DNA of 64,000 nt from Cyclobacteriaceae bacterium (GTDB taxonomy: Bacteria > Bacteroidota > Bacteroidia > Cytophagales > Cyclobacteriaceae), in the NCBI GenBank assembly GCA_019638235.1, contig JAHBUE010000005.1:1-64000 (forward strand), read 5' to 3'. The notes beneath the pieces are model-generated. The model was not told the origin of the DNA. It saw nothing but the letters and a program-made list of their open reading frames with translations, and did no database searches. Of this stretch, positions 40,889-50,800 are shown in pieces. Within the stretch, counting starts at the first letter, position 1; every line of letters starts with the position of its first letter. Position numbers and translations under genes: made by a program.

Positions 40889-40920
40889 TGTTCTCACCTT
40901 GAGATTCTGAATTTTGAATT
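40855..40920 (-). promoter_or_regulatory. Inverted repeat enclosing the queE ribosome site and start
   Basis: AATTCAAAATTC (40855-40866) and its perfect complement (40909-40920) are 42 nt apart. In the lepA-folD-queE mRNA the loop would hold the AAGGTGAG ribosome site (40893-40900) and ATG (40886-40888). The stem is AT-rich, so its strength in the cell is uncertain. Confidence 0.5.
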
Positions 40921-40931
40921 TGAAATCCTGA

Positions 40932-41819
40932 TTAAGGATTCCGCAATTCTGTTGCACGCAGCGTATTGAGCAACAGCGATGCAATCGTCATTGGCCCTAC
41001 GCCACCGGGTACGGGTGTTATCATGGAGCATTTAGGCGCTACGTTTTTAAAATCAACATCGCCTTTAATGGCGTAACCGTTTTTAAATTGCGACCCTTCA
41101 ACACGGGTTGTGCCTACATCAATCACTACCGCACCCTCTTTCACCATCTCTTCCGTTATCAATCCGGGTTTTCCTACGGCAACAATCAATATGTCAGCTT
41201 GACGGGTAAAGCTTTTCAGGTCTTTGGTGTACTTATGACAAACCGTTACAGTGGCTCTGCCCTGCTCCACCAACATCATGCTTAAAGGTGCGCCCACCAA
41301 CCGGCTTGCGCCCACTACAACACAATTCTTTCCTTCGGTGTCAACGTTATATCGCTTCAGCAATTCCATTACACCCAATGGCGTGGCTGGCATAAGCAAC
41401 GGGTTCTTGGAAACAATGCTTCCGAAATTCCGGTTGGTAAAACCGTCCACATCTTTTTCGGGGCGAATATGTTCGGTAATTTTTTCTACGGATATGTGAG
41501 CAGGTAGCGGAAGCTGAACGATAAACCCGTCCACGTCAGAATCTTTATTAACCTGGTCGATATGTTTCAACAACTTGTCTTCGCTAATGGTGTCGGCAAA
41601 GCGCATCATGGTGTAGTGAAACCCCACTTCCTTACAGGCTTTTACTTTATGGTCAACATACGTTTGACTGGCCCCGTCATCGCCCACCAGAATAATCGCC
41701 AAATGCGGAATCTTTTTCTCCTCCTGTTTCAGTTCCTGAACACGCTGGGTAATCTCTTCCTTTATTTGCGTGGCGATTTTCCGGCCATCAATAAGTGTGT
41801 ATGTTTTCTCGTCAACCAT
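40932..41819 (-). CDS. folD: Bifunctional methylenetetrahydrofolate dehydrogenase/cyclohydrolase
   Basis: A 295-residue FolD that interconverts 5,10-methylene- and 10-formyl-tetrahydrofolate with NADP. The catalytic Tyr54/Lys58 pair lies in SQTYVDHKVKACKEVGF, and the PGGVGPMTIASLL signature near 271-283. The nucleotide-binding segment VVVGASRLVGAPLSMML is near 166-182. Length is normal. It lies 12 bp downstream of lepA and 43 bp upstream of queE, forming a lepA-folD-queE operon on the minus strand. Confidence 0.96.
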   Translation of the reverse strand: MVDEKTYTLIDGRKIATQIKEEITQRVQELKQEEKKIPHLAIILVGDDGASQTYVDHKVKACKEVGFHYTMMRFADTISEDKLLKHIDQVNKDSDVDGFIVQLPLPAHISVEKITEHIRPEKDVDGFTNRNFGSIVSKNPLLMPATPLGVMELLKRYNVDTEGKNCVVVGASRLVGAPLSMMLVEQGRATVTVCHKYTKDLKSFTRQADILIVAVGKPGLITEEMVKEGAVVIDVGTTRVEGSQFKNGYAIKGDVDFKNVAPKCSMITPVPGGVGPMTIASLLLNTLRATELRNP

Positions 41820-41831
41820 ATAGTTGTTGTT

Positions 41832-43616
41832 TTAGTCAATCTTCAACACAGCCATAAACGCTTCCTGCGGAATTTCTACATTTCCAACCTGGCGCATACG
41901 CTTCTTTCCTTTCTTCTGTTTCTCCAACAGTTTGCGCTTACGCGAAATATCGCCACCGTAACATTTTGCCAACACATTTTTCCGCAATGCTTTTACCGTT
42001 TCGCGAGCAACGATTTTTTGTCCGATAGCTGCCTGTATGGCAATCTCGAACATTTGGCGGGGCAATAACTCACGCAGTTTTTCACACAATTTTTTACCCC
42101 ACTCATACGCTTTGCTGCGATGCACAATAGCCGAGAGGGCATCTACTTTTTCACCGTTCAATTGAATATCCAACTTCACCATGTCCGATTCGCGGAAACC
42201 AATCAAATGATAATCTAACGAAGCATATCCTTTTGAAATGGTTTTCAGTTTATCAAAAAAGTCAAACACGATTTCGGCCAACGGCATTTCAAACGACATC
42301 TCAACGCGGTCGGTAGTTAAGTACGACTGGTTTTTTATTACCCCGCGCTTATCCATACATAATTTTATGATGCCACCAATAAATTCAGACTTGGTAATGA
42401 TTTGCGCTTTAATGTAAGGCTCTTCAATGTGGTTAACCGTGTTGGGGTCGGGCATTTCAGACGGGGCGTTGATTTCAAACGTGGTACCGTCCGTTCTTAC
42501 AGCAATAAACTGCACGGAAGGAACGGTAGTGATAACCGTCATATCGAACTCGCGCTCTAAACGTTCCTGTATAATTTCCATGTGGAGCATACCCAGGAAA
42601 CCACAACGAAAACCAAAGCCAAGCGCTGCTGAAGTTTCAGGCTCCCACACTAATGAAGCATCGTTCAACTGAAGTTTTTCCATAGAAGCACGAAGCTCTT
42701 CAAACTCGGTTGTGTCAACCGGGTATATACCGGCAAACACCATCGGCTTCACATTTTCAAAACCTTTAACAGCTTCGCCTGGTGTATTGATATGCGTAAT
42801 GGTATCACCCACCTTTACTTCTTTCGCTTCCTTAATACCCGAAATCAGGTAGCCCACATTGCCCGCACTAATCTCATTTTTAGGAAGCTTATTTATTTTC
42901 AACACACCAATTTCATCGGCTTCATACGTTTTGCCGGTGCTTACAAATTTTACTTTGTCGCCTTTTTTAATAGAGCCGTTAAAAACACGGAAATAAACTT
43001 CAATGCCTCTGAACGAGTTAAACACCGAATCAAAAATCATGGCCTGAAGCGGAGCTTTTAAATCGCCTTTGGGCGGCTTAATGCGATGAACAACCGCCTT
43101 CAGAATATCCTCAATCCCAATACCTTCTTTTGCGCTGGCGCGGATAACCTCTTCGGGCTTGCAACCAATCAGGTCAACAATCTCATCGGTTACTTCTTCG
43201 GGCATGGCATGAGGCAAATCAATCTTGTTCATTACCGGGATAATCTCCAGGTCGTGCTCAAGCGCGAGATATAGGTTTGAGATAGTCTGGGCTTCAATGC
43301 CCTGGCTGGCATCCACAATTAACAGGGCGCCTTCGCAAGCCGCAATAGATCGTGATACTTCGTACGAAAAGTCAACGTGGCCGGGCGTATCAATCAGGTT
43401 TAAGGTGTATTCCTTGCCCTCCAGTTTATAGTTCATTTGAATGGCATGAGCCTTTATGGTAATGCCCTTCTCACGCTCCAGGTCCATGTTATCCAATACC
43501 TGGGCCTGCATTTCGCGCTGCGTAAGGGTTCCCGTAAACTCCAACAGCCGGTCAGCTAAAGTGCTTTTTCCGTGGTCAATATGGGCTATTATGCAAAAAT
43601 TGCGGATGTTTTCCAT
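41832..43616 (-). CDS. lepA: Elongation factor 4 (ribosome back-translocase)
   Basis: A 594-residue translational GTPase, full length for LepA/EF4. G1 AHIDHGKS is at 11-18, G3 DTPGH near 77-81 and G4 NKIDLP near 131-136. The LepA-specific C-terminal domain is present, with [19 protein letters not shown] near 341-359 and the lysine-rich end [21 protein letters not shown] -7 box (TACTTTTG, 43647-43654) precedes it with an approximately 25-nt leader. It heads the lepA-folD-queE run. Confidence 0.97.
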   Translation of the reverse strand: MENIRNFCIIAHIDHGKSTLADRLLEFTGTLTQREMQAQVLDNMDLEREKGITIKAHAIQMNYKLEGKEYTLNLIDTPGHVDFSYEVSRSIAACEGALLIVDASQGIEAQTISNLYLALEHDLEIIPVMNKIDLPHAMPEEVTDEIVDLIGCKPEEVIRASAKEGIGIEDILKAVVHRIKPPKGDLKAPLQAMIFDSVFNSFRGIEVYFRVFNGSIKKGDKVKFVSTGKTYEADEIGVLKINKLPKNEISAGNVGYLISGIKEAKEVKVGDTITHINTPGEAVKGFENVKPMVFAGIYPVDTTEFEELRASMEKLQLNDASLVWEPETSAALGFGFRCGFLGMLHMEIIQERLEREFDMTVITTVPSVQFIAVRTDGTTFEINAPSEMPDPNTVNHIEEPYIKAQIITKSEFIGGIIKLCMDKRGVIKNQSYLTTDRVEMSFEMPLAEIVFDFFDKLKTISKGYASLDYHLIGFRESDMVKLDIQLNGEKVDALSAIVHRSKAYEWGKKLCEKLRELLPRQMFEIAIQAAIGQKIVARETVKALRKNVLAKCYGGDISRKRKLLEKQKKGKKRMRQVGNVEIPQEAFMAVLKID

Positions 43617-43646
43617 ACCCGTCAGTTCCTCAAAATTTTAGAACTG

Positions 43647-43654
43647 CAAAAGTA
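43647..43654 (-). promoter_or_regulatory. -7 promoter box of lepA
   Basis: The minus strand reads TACTTTTG (TAnnTTTG) followed by GCA. Initiation near 43641 gives a leader of about 25 nt before ATG 43616. Confidence 0.5.
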
Positions 43655-43688
43655 GGAATTATTGCCTGAAATAAAGCGCGGGGCGTAG

Positions 43689-44138
43689 CTACCGCACAAT
43701 CCGCTGATCAAGTTCCAATGGATAGGTTTTCCAGGACATCTTGTTGAAATTTTTATTGAGGGGATTGATAACAAAATTTATGGATGATTTATCGACCACC
43801 GAAGGAACCGCAAAACACAAATGACCAAGCGAGAACAATTCTACGCCAAACTCCTGCGATGCCCGCATAGGCGGTATGGCGTCCCACGCTGCCGGTAATG
43901 CTTTGGGCTGGTAAACAAGTTGGTCGGGGCAGGTAAATTCCATTATGGAATACAACACGTAGCGCTCTGCAGCAAAAAGTTCGGGGTCGATTGTTAGCCT
44001 CTCCAGCATGGCCGATGAAGCCGTGCCGCTTCCATACAAAGCCGGGTGGCCTGGCAAATTCCAACGCCCACCATACCGTTTGGCGCCTTCACCCGAAACA
44101 TCGCAAAATTCATTTCTGGCCAACCGGTAGATAATCAT
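43689..44138 (-). CDS. RES-domain toxin
   Basis: A 149-residue RES toxin. RES proteins degrade or phosphorylyse NAD and are neutralised by an Xre/ParS antitoxin. Conserved features are Arg5, the GGRWN motif at 23-27, Tyr35, Ser41/Ser42 and Glu46, forming the proposed active site. The gene starts inside the antitoxin stop (ATGA overlap at 44135-44138), the normal antitoxin-first order. All key residues are present, so the toxin is probably functional. Confidence 0.92.
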   Translation of the reverse strand: MIIYRLARNEFCDVSGEGAKRYGGRWNLPGHPALYGSGTASSAMLERLTIDPELFAAERYVLYSIMEFTCPDQLVYQPKALPAAWDAIPPMRASQEFGVELFSLGHLCFAVPSVVDKSSINFVINPLNKNFNKMSWKTYPLELDQRIVR

Positions 44139-44620
44139 ATGGCAATGCCATGCTGAACACGCATGATTTCTGTTTTCAGAATATCAATGCCTTCTGAAAC
44201 GGAAATAAGCTCAAGAGGCCGGATGTTTCCGATGCTGAAAAGCGGACGCTCCATCCAACGCCTGAAACCATCTTTACCAAAATAAGAAAGCCCCATAGCG
44301 TAAAGCCCGGCCAGTTCATACATTTTTTCGGATTGCACCACATCAAACACTACGGTGCGCTGAATGGTTTTGGCCGAAACCGCCAACGCAGAGGCTAAGG
44401 TTTCGTTATCGAGGCCTGTGGCTTCTTTGAGTGTATCGAAAGATTTTCTTTTAAAACCCTTACGAAAAGTTTCAACACGCGAAAGTGGCTCGCTAACCTG
44501 AACAGGGGCAACATCTAAGAGGTTGTGAACCAGCACCGGGGCACTGGAACTTGCATAGGATACCGCAGGCTCGTTTACCTTCGATGCTTTGTTTCTTATG
44601 GAGTAGGTGCGCTTTTTCAT
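44135..44620 (-). CDS. Xre/MbcA/ParS-type antitoxin of the RES pair
   Basis: A 161-residue antitoxin with an N-terminal HTH (about 65-105, containing DNETLASALAVSAKTIQRT) and a C-terminal DUF2384/MbcA domain that plugs the toxin active site (FGKDGFRRWMERPLFSIGNIRPLELI, split around 114-139). The gene precedes and overlaps the RES gene. Two 14-bp direct repeats 22 bp apart lie just upstream (44630-44643 and 44652-44665) and are good operator candidates for autoregulation. Confidence 0.9.
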   Translation of the reverse strand: MKKRTYSIRNKASKVNEPAVSYASSSAPVLVHNLLDVAPVQVSEPLSRVETFRKGFKRKSFDTLKEATGLDNETLASALAVSAKTIQRTVVFDVVQSEKMYELAGLYAMGLSYFGKDGFRRWMERPLFSIGNIRPLELISVSEGIDILKTEIMRVQHGIAI

Positions 44621-44629
44621 GAAACAGTC

Positions 44630-44665
44630 ATTTGTCCATTAATTATACGCAATTTGTCCAATAAT
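44630..44665 (-). promoter_or_regulatory. Direct-repeat operator upstream of the Xre/RES pair
   Basis: The plus strand has ATTTGTCCATTAAT (44630-44643) and ATTTGTCCAATAAT (44652-44665), 13 of 14 identical and 22 bp apart (two helix turns). They lie 10-45 bp upstream of the antitoxin ATG. Confidence 0.65.
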
Positions 44666-44703
44666 ATTTAAACTATCAAGTATTTCTCAACATTTTCTTT
44701 AAC

Positions 44704-46281
44704 CTACTCTACACCAGGCTGTTTCAGCACAAAACCGGTCTTTTCTTTTTCATCGGCTACGATTTTACGAACATCGGCCAACAGTTTCTTAGCATCATAA
44801 ACAACGCCATCCTTAATAGTGTACCTCACGCCCCCAACACGAATGGCTTTATTATCATCCGAAAGTTTGATTGCACCTGTTCCGTACAGCACTTGTAAAT
44901 TTTCCAACGGGTTCTGGTCAACAATTACAAAATCAGCCAACTTACCTACCTCAACGGAACCTAAGTCCTTTTCAACACCCAAAGCCTGCGCACCATAAAG
45001 TGTTGCCGACCGGATAACCTCCAATGGATGAAAACCTGCCTCCCGCAGCAACTCAAGTTCGCGGATGTAAGCAAACCCATACACCTGGAAAATAAAACCT
45101 GAATCGGAACCGGTAGTTACCCGTCCGCCCCGGTTTTTATATTCATTCACAAACTTCATCCACAACGCATAGTTCTCGCGCCAATTAACCTCCTGCTCCG
45201 TTCCCCAGGCAAACCAATACGAGCCATGCGCCCGCCTGTTCGGCTGAAAGAAACTCCAAAGTTGTGGTAACGTGTATTCTTCGTGCCACTCTGCCCTGCG
45301 TGCACGGTGCAAATCACGGCTGGCTTCATAAATATTAAAGGTAGGGTCTAATGTAAAATCAAGGGTTATCAGTTCATTCATCACATTATTCCAGTGGTCG
45401 GAATATGGAGCCGCTGCCTGCTTCCAAAGGTTGCCGGCATTTTCAAACCGGTGTTGTTCATTTTGATAATTATAATCTAACGGATAATTCTGAATGGTCC
45501 TATCCGTAAACAACGCTTCGGGCAAACCATACCAATGCTCCATGGATGTTAATCCGGCTTTGGCCGATTTAACCACGTTCCAACGGGCTACGTCCATTTG
45601 TGCATGATGACAGGCCGATCGTAAACCGAGCTTCTTGTTTTCATCTAATGCCGCTTGCATAATATCAGGTGCAGCACCAAAGAATTTAATTCCATCTGCC
45701 CCTTTTGCTTTATTAGACCTTACCCATTCGCGCGCCATTTCAGGTGTGCTGATTGGCTTTGCGCTGCCCTGCCCGAAAGAGGTATAAGCATGAATACGCG
45801 GAGCGGTTATCGAATTGGCAGCGCTTTTCTTTTTATGATCGAGCACCCAGTTCAGGCTATTGCCTGCCGAGGGGTCGCGGATTGTTGTAATGCCGTGCCC
45901 CATCCATAATTTAAATACATACTCGGCATTGGGCGCCTGCCCGCCACCAATATGTCCGTGCATATCAATAAACCCCGGCATCAGGTACATGCCCTCGGCA
46001 TTTAACTCCTTGCCACCGGCTTCAAGTTTTGGTCTTCGTTCTTCTGCAACAGGAACACCAGGGTAGCCTACCGTAGCAATTCTTTCAATCCGGTTTTCAC
46101 GCACTACTATATCAACCGGGCCGATAGGCGGAGCGCCCGTTCCATCAATTAATATTACACCCCGGATAATCAGTTGGGTAAACGGGCCATCGCCTTCTTT
46201 CACTACTGGTGCATCGGTAATGCGGCTCTGGCCTAATGCCAGGGTAGAAATCAATCCTGCGAGATAAAGGAGTTTTTTCAT
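44704..46281 (-). CDS. Exported amidohydrolase (imidazolonepropionase-like)
   Basis: A 525-residue amidohydrolase-superfamily protein with a signal peptide (about 1-18), so probably periplasmic. The metal-binding HxH is in GFIDMHGHIGG near 103-113; later ligands are in RSACHHAQMD near 222-231, SMEHWYG near 245-251 and the TGSDSGF segment near 393-399 with the catalytic Asp. The end GKLADFVIVDQNPLENLQVLY is typical of the dipeptidase/imidazolonepropionase-like branch. Possible substrates are peptides or cyclic amides; none can be chosen from sequence. It is divergent from the ammonium transporter. Confidence 0.85.
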   Translation of the reverse strand: MKKLLYLAGLISTLALGQSRITDAPVVKEGDGPFTQLIIRGVILIDGTGAPPIGPVDIVVRENRIERIATVGYPGVPVAEERRPKLEAGGKELNAEGMYLMPGFIDMHGHIGGGQAPNAEYVFKLWMGHGITTIRDPSAGNSLNWVLDHKKKSAANSITAPRIHAYTSFGQGSAKPISTPEMAREWVRSNKAKGADGIKFFGAAPDIMQAALDENKKLGLRSACHHAQMDVARWNVVKSAKAGLTSMEHWYGLPEALFTDRTIQNYPLDYNYQNEQHRFENAGNLWKQAAAPYSDHWNNVMNELITLDFTLDPTFNIYEASRDLHRARRAEWHEEYTLPQLWSFFQPNRRAHGSYWFAWGTEQEVNWRENYALWMKFVNEYKNRGGRVTTGSDSGFIFQVYGFAYIRELELLREAGFHPLEVIRSATLYGAQALGVEKDLGSVEVGKLADFVIVDQNPLENLQVLYGTGAIKLSDDNKAIRVGGVRYTIKDGVVYDAKKLLADVRKIVADEKEKTGFVLKQPGVE

Positions 46282-46400
46282 GCTTATCAGATTTTATGGT
46301 TGTCAAGCTAAGCAAGTTCAGATGAATTAAAAATGAAGGATTGACAGGCGGTGAGCCAGACGGTCTATATCTATTCAAAAAATCGAAAAATAGATATTCA

Positions 46401-46479
46401 TTAATAAATGGTTAAATTTTTACCCTATTTCAATCGATTTCTATACTTTTTATTAAAAAATGGTTCATTTTTTACCCTA
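46401..46479 (+). promoter_or_regulatory. Tandem operator-like repeats upstream of amt
   Basis: Two 27-bp copies, 46401-46427 and 46453-46479, agree at 24 positions and start exactly 52 bp apart (five helix turns). The first contains the near-perfect palindrome GGTTAAATTTTTACC, symmetric at 12 of 14 paired positions. The second copy keeps the right arm better than the left. They end 41 bp before the amt ATG. I do not recognise the binding protein. Confidence 0.7.
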
Positions 46480-46519
46480 CATGGTTGTAAAATTGAAGGT
46501 AAAATCAAAAACTAACTTT

Positions 46520-47836
46520 ATGAACAAACCTAAACCCCGCTACATTATCATTTTCGGATTGATTATCCTGCTTCAGGTAATCGCATTATTCTCATCGTCT
46601 GGTAACTCCGCCTCAACAGAAACAGGAGAAATCAACCAGGCCGACACCGCCTGGATGATAGTAGCGGCCGCGTTTGTATTGTTTATGACACCCGGCCTTT
46701 CTTTTTTCTATGGCGGAATGGTGAGTTTCAAAAATGTAATCTCCACCATGTTGCAAAGTTTTATTGCACTTGGCGTGATAAGTCTGCTCTGGTACCTGGT
46801 TGGCTTTAGCCTTGCCTTTGGCGAGAGCTATCACGGACTTATCGGCAACCCTGCCACATTCTTTGCCTTTAAAAATGTGGGGCTTGCTCCTAACCCAGAC
46901 TTTTCAGCTACTATACCTTTCCTCATTTTCAGTTTGTTTCAGTTAAAATTTGCCGTTATCACACCCGCACTGATTACCGGCAGTTTTGCCGAACGGGTAA
47001 AGTTTACTTCCTACCTGATTTTTATGTGCCTGTTTTCGCTGCTCATCTACACCCCGCTTGCACACTGGACGTGGCACCCGGAAGGTTTTCTCCGCAATTG
47101 GGGCGTTCTTGATTTTGCGGGCGGAACCGTAGTGCACATGTCGGCCGGGTTTGCCGCCCTTGCAGGAGCCGTTGTGTTGGGTAAACGCGAAACAAAAAAT
47201 CATCAGCCGGCAAACATTCCATTTATCATTCTCGGCACGGCTATGCTCTGGTTCGGTTGGTTCGGTTTCAACGCAGGCTCTGCCCTGGCTGCTGACGGGC
47301 TGGCCGTTCAGGCCTTTGCCACCACCAACATGGCCACAGCCTCGGCCATGATTACCTGGGTTATGTTCGATGCCCTTGTAGGAAGAAAAATATCAGCCAT
47401 GGGTGCGTGCATTGCTGCCGTTGTTGGTCTGGTTGCCATTACGCCTGCCGCAGGTTTTGTTACCATCGGACAAAGTATTTTTATCGGTTTTGCTGCGGCC
47501 ATTGTAAGCAACCTGGCGGTGTACTATAAGCAACGTACTTCCATTGACGATACACTTGATGTTTTTCCGTGTCATGGTGTAGGCGGCATGGTAGGCATGA
47601 TACTTACCGGTGTATTTGCTGCCGATGTTGGATTGATTTATGGAGAATCCACAACCTTTCTTTATCACCTGTTAGCGATGGTTATTGTAGGAGCATTTGC
47701 ATTCTTTGGCTCGTTATTCATTTTCAATATCACCTCATGGATTACAAAACTTCGCGTAAGCAAAGATGAGGAAAGTATAGGATTGGATATTAGTCAACAC
47801 GCGGAAACATTGGGCATAATGCCCGGTCAACACTAA
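46520..47836 (+). CDS. amt: Ammonium transporter (Amt/MEP/Rh family)
   Basis: A 438-residue integral membrane protein with about 11 transmembrane helices, forming trimeric ammonium channels. Family motifs are FFYGGMVSFKNVISTML near 65-81, the DFAGGTVVHMSAGFAALAG signature (about 197-215) with one pore His, and FPCHGVGGMVGMILTGVF near 356-373 with the second pore His. I chose ATG 46520 (MNKPKPRY), as the upstream frame from 46460 lies in the repeat region. No glnK (PII) gene adjoins, although amt is usually paired with one. It ends 9 bp from the convergent helicase gene. Confidence 0.95.
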   Translation: MNKPKPRYIIIFGLIILLQVIALFSSSGNSASTETGEINQADTAWMIVAAAFVLFMTPGLSFFYGGMVSFKNVISTMLQSFIALGVISLLWYLVGFSLAFGESYHGLIGNPATFFAFKNVGLAPNPDFSATIPFLIFSLFQLKFAVITPALITGSFAERVKFTSYLIFMCLFSLLIYTPLAHWTWHPEGFLRNWGVLDFAGGTVVHMSAGFAALAGAVVLGKRETKNHQPANIPFIILGTAMLWFGWFGFNAGSALAADGLAVQAFATTNMATASAMITWVMFDALVGRKISAMGACIAAVVGLVAITPAAGFVTIGQSIFIGFAAAIVSNLAVYYKQRTSIDDTLDVFPCHGVGGMVGMILTGVFAADVGLIYGESTTFLYHLLAMVIVGAFAFFGSLFIFNITSWITKLRVSKDEESIGLDISQHAETLGIMPGQH

Positions 47837-47845
47837 CGTGCTCGT

Positions 47846-50800
47846 TTAAGAAGATTCGTTTAGCTGATAGATGTACCGGGTTAACTCATGCTGAACCCGC
47901 TCCCTGTCCATCCACCAGTTGCGGCTGAATACGCGATGATACGTCCAGTGTTTTTGCTCAAGAAGTTGTGGTGTGTACACATGCGCATCTTTGATAGAAT
48001 ACATTTGTTCGTATAAAACATCATCGGTGAATAACATTCCTTCAGGCTTGTTGTTTCTGGTCAGGGTAATGTCTGCCGAAGGTAGACTTCCGGTTTCAAA
48101 AGTAAATGCTGTTTGCTCTGCAACCGACCACCGAACAATAGCCGAACGCAAATACCAGTCTGCATTATGCTGACTATGCTCAGGTTGTACCGGTTTGAAT
48201 TTTCCTTCTGAAACCTCACGCGCATATTCGAGGTATTGCTTCAGCAGCTTTGGCCCGTCATTCTGAACTCCATCAACACGCAACTCTTCAGGCCAAATGC
48301 TGGAAACAATAATTATTTTTTCGCGGGCACGTGTTACCGCCACATTCAACCGGTTTTCGCCACCCGCAACATTAAGGCTGCCAAACTGCATACTCATCTT
48401 TTTACGTTTATCGGGCGCATACCCGATAGAAAAGATGATAATGTCTTTTTCATCGCCCTGAACATTTTCAATATTCTTAACAAACAACGATTTGGGAACA
48501 GAAAGACTGGCATTCATACAGGTTTCTTCCAGCAAATCCATAATCAGCATTTGCTGCGGAAGGTTAAAGGTAACAATGCCTATTTCCTTTTCGGGATAAT
48601 CGCGCATATAGCCTAACACTAATTCCACAACCCGGATGACTTCTTCAAGATTGGTTTGATTTTCCCAAACACCATCTACTTTCATATATTCGATAGCCGG
48701 TTCGCGTAAGTCAAGCACACGCTTATCCGGCAACAACTGTAATTTGTTATTGTAAAAATGTTGATTTGAAAAATCAATCAGCTCCAGCGACTTGCTACGA
48801 TAATGCCCCCTGAGGTATGTTGTTTCAAGATATTTTGATGAAAGCTCAAGCAACGAATCAACTTCCAGCTCAACACCTTCTGCATCTTCCTCCATCCGCG
48901 ATTGGTACAATTCAAACGGGCGAAGCTGCTTATCATCTCCGGCTATCAACACCTGGTTACCCCGGCACAGTGCCGGAATACCCCGCTCCGCAAAACATTG
49001 CGAAGCCTCATCAAAAATCACCACATCAAAAAGTTGCTCCATCGGAAAAATAGCCGACACCGATTCGGGAGAGGCCATCCAACACGGCACAAGTTTAAAC
49101 AACTCGGTATAGTATTCTGAAATGAGTTTGCGCACCGGCCATATTTTTTTCTTCTTGGTTACCTGATGATGAAGGTCGCGGTAGGTAACGCGGTTGTTCA
49201 GCCTGTTATACTCCATGCTTTCGCATATCCCTTCGCGGGCACGCAACAATAATATTTCTTTACTTAACGAAGTCTTCTCATCCGACAAGCGTTGCAACTC
49301 CGACTGCATGTCGTTCATCTTTAACGTAGATGCCGACCGCAGCACCGGATACTTCGTTTCAATGTGCTCTATCCAGGAAACACGCAAGCTGTTTTGAAAC
49401 ATCGAAATAAACGTGTCAACATCCCATCGTTGCACCTTATCGAACAACCTGTTTATAGTTTCCTTTTCATGCGGAAGCAGCCCTTCTTTAATCCGATCAA
49501 ACTCACTCAGGTTATCGAAATCACGTTTGAGTATCGCGTTCCATTCATCCTTTTTATCGGGCTGATGAATAAGTTGCGTTATCTGATAAGGTGTTAAATA
49601 TTTTTGCCAATGCTCACGATGTTCCTGAACAGGAGTAAGTATATCCATGATCTTCCAGATAAGCCGGATAAATTCATCGCGGTTATAATTTGCCGGATGA
49701 ATACCATCGCGTACTTCGCGCAACTCACCCAACAACAGTTTGGCACGAACAGCTCCTTTTTGTTTTTCAAACCATTTCTTAAAACTTTTTTGTTGGTAGT
49801 CCTCCGGCATATCAATAAGCCAGGCTTTTTCTTTGAGTGCAGTAAGATGATGTTCTAAGTTAAGCCGGTTATCAATTCGTGCCTCAAGTGATTTAAGCCC
49901 TTTTTTGTTATACTCTAATCCGTTGGCAATCAACACACGCTTCAGAAAAAATTTATGATCCGAAAACATCTCCCAACGAATCCTCCTCACTAAACTTCTG
50001 CGCGCAACCATGCGCTGTTGCAATGCCCCCTGGCAAACACCAATCTGGTCGTTACGCAACGAAATCTCCACGCCATCGCCTGCAAAACAATTCATAACCA
50101 AGCGTTCCATATTCTGAAGCCACAGCAAACTGGTTTCGGCATCCGTTTCATCTATCATGGCTTTGAAGAAATGATACGAAATCTCATCCGCCAGCAGGGT
50201 TATCATTTCATCTACATCCGGTCTGCGCTTGCTTAAAACTTCGCAATCCTCTAAGTTAAGCGAAGCTCCTGTAACCGCCTCCAGTTGCACACTTACCGAT
50301 GACTGAACTTCTGGCACATCATCTATACAGGTTGCAATTTTTTTCAGATCCGTAAGTGTAAATGACCCAAATGAAATGCGGTTTCTCCATGGGTAATCTT
50401 CCACTTCAAATAAAGCGGCATAACGAATATACTGCTTTAGCTTGTTTACAAAATCATTTACCACATCGAAATGAAATTGCTGATAGGATTGTGTGATATT
50501 AATACCCTCAACAGTTGGGTTGGAGGTCAGGTATAATTCTTTTGCGCTTAGTCCGCACTCGCTGTCATCAAACAAGGCTTTGCGAAACTCCTCCAGTTCT
50601 TCTGTAAGTTGATCTATACCCCGCGACACCTGGAAAAATTTGCGTTCTGTTTGAATGGCATCAATACCCCTGTTCAGCATTTTATATTCATCAACGCGGT
50701 CAATTTGTCGGGCTACTTTTTGATACAGCGCTTTGCGGTCATCGCGATGATCGTGTATCAAGCCAAGAAAATCACTCAACCCCACTTGCGACAACCGGTT

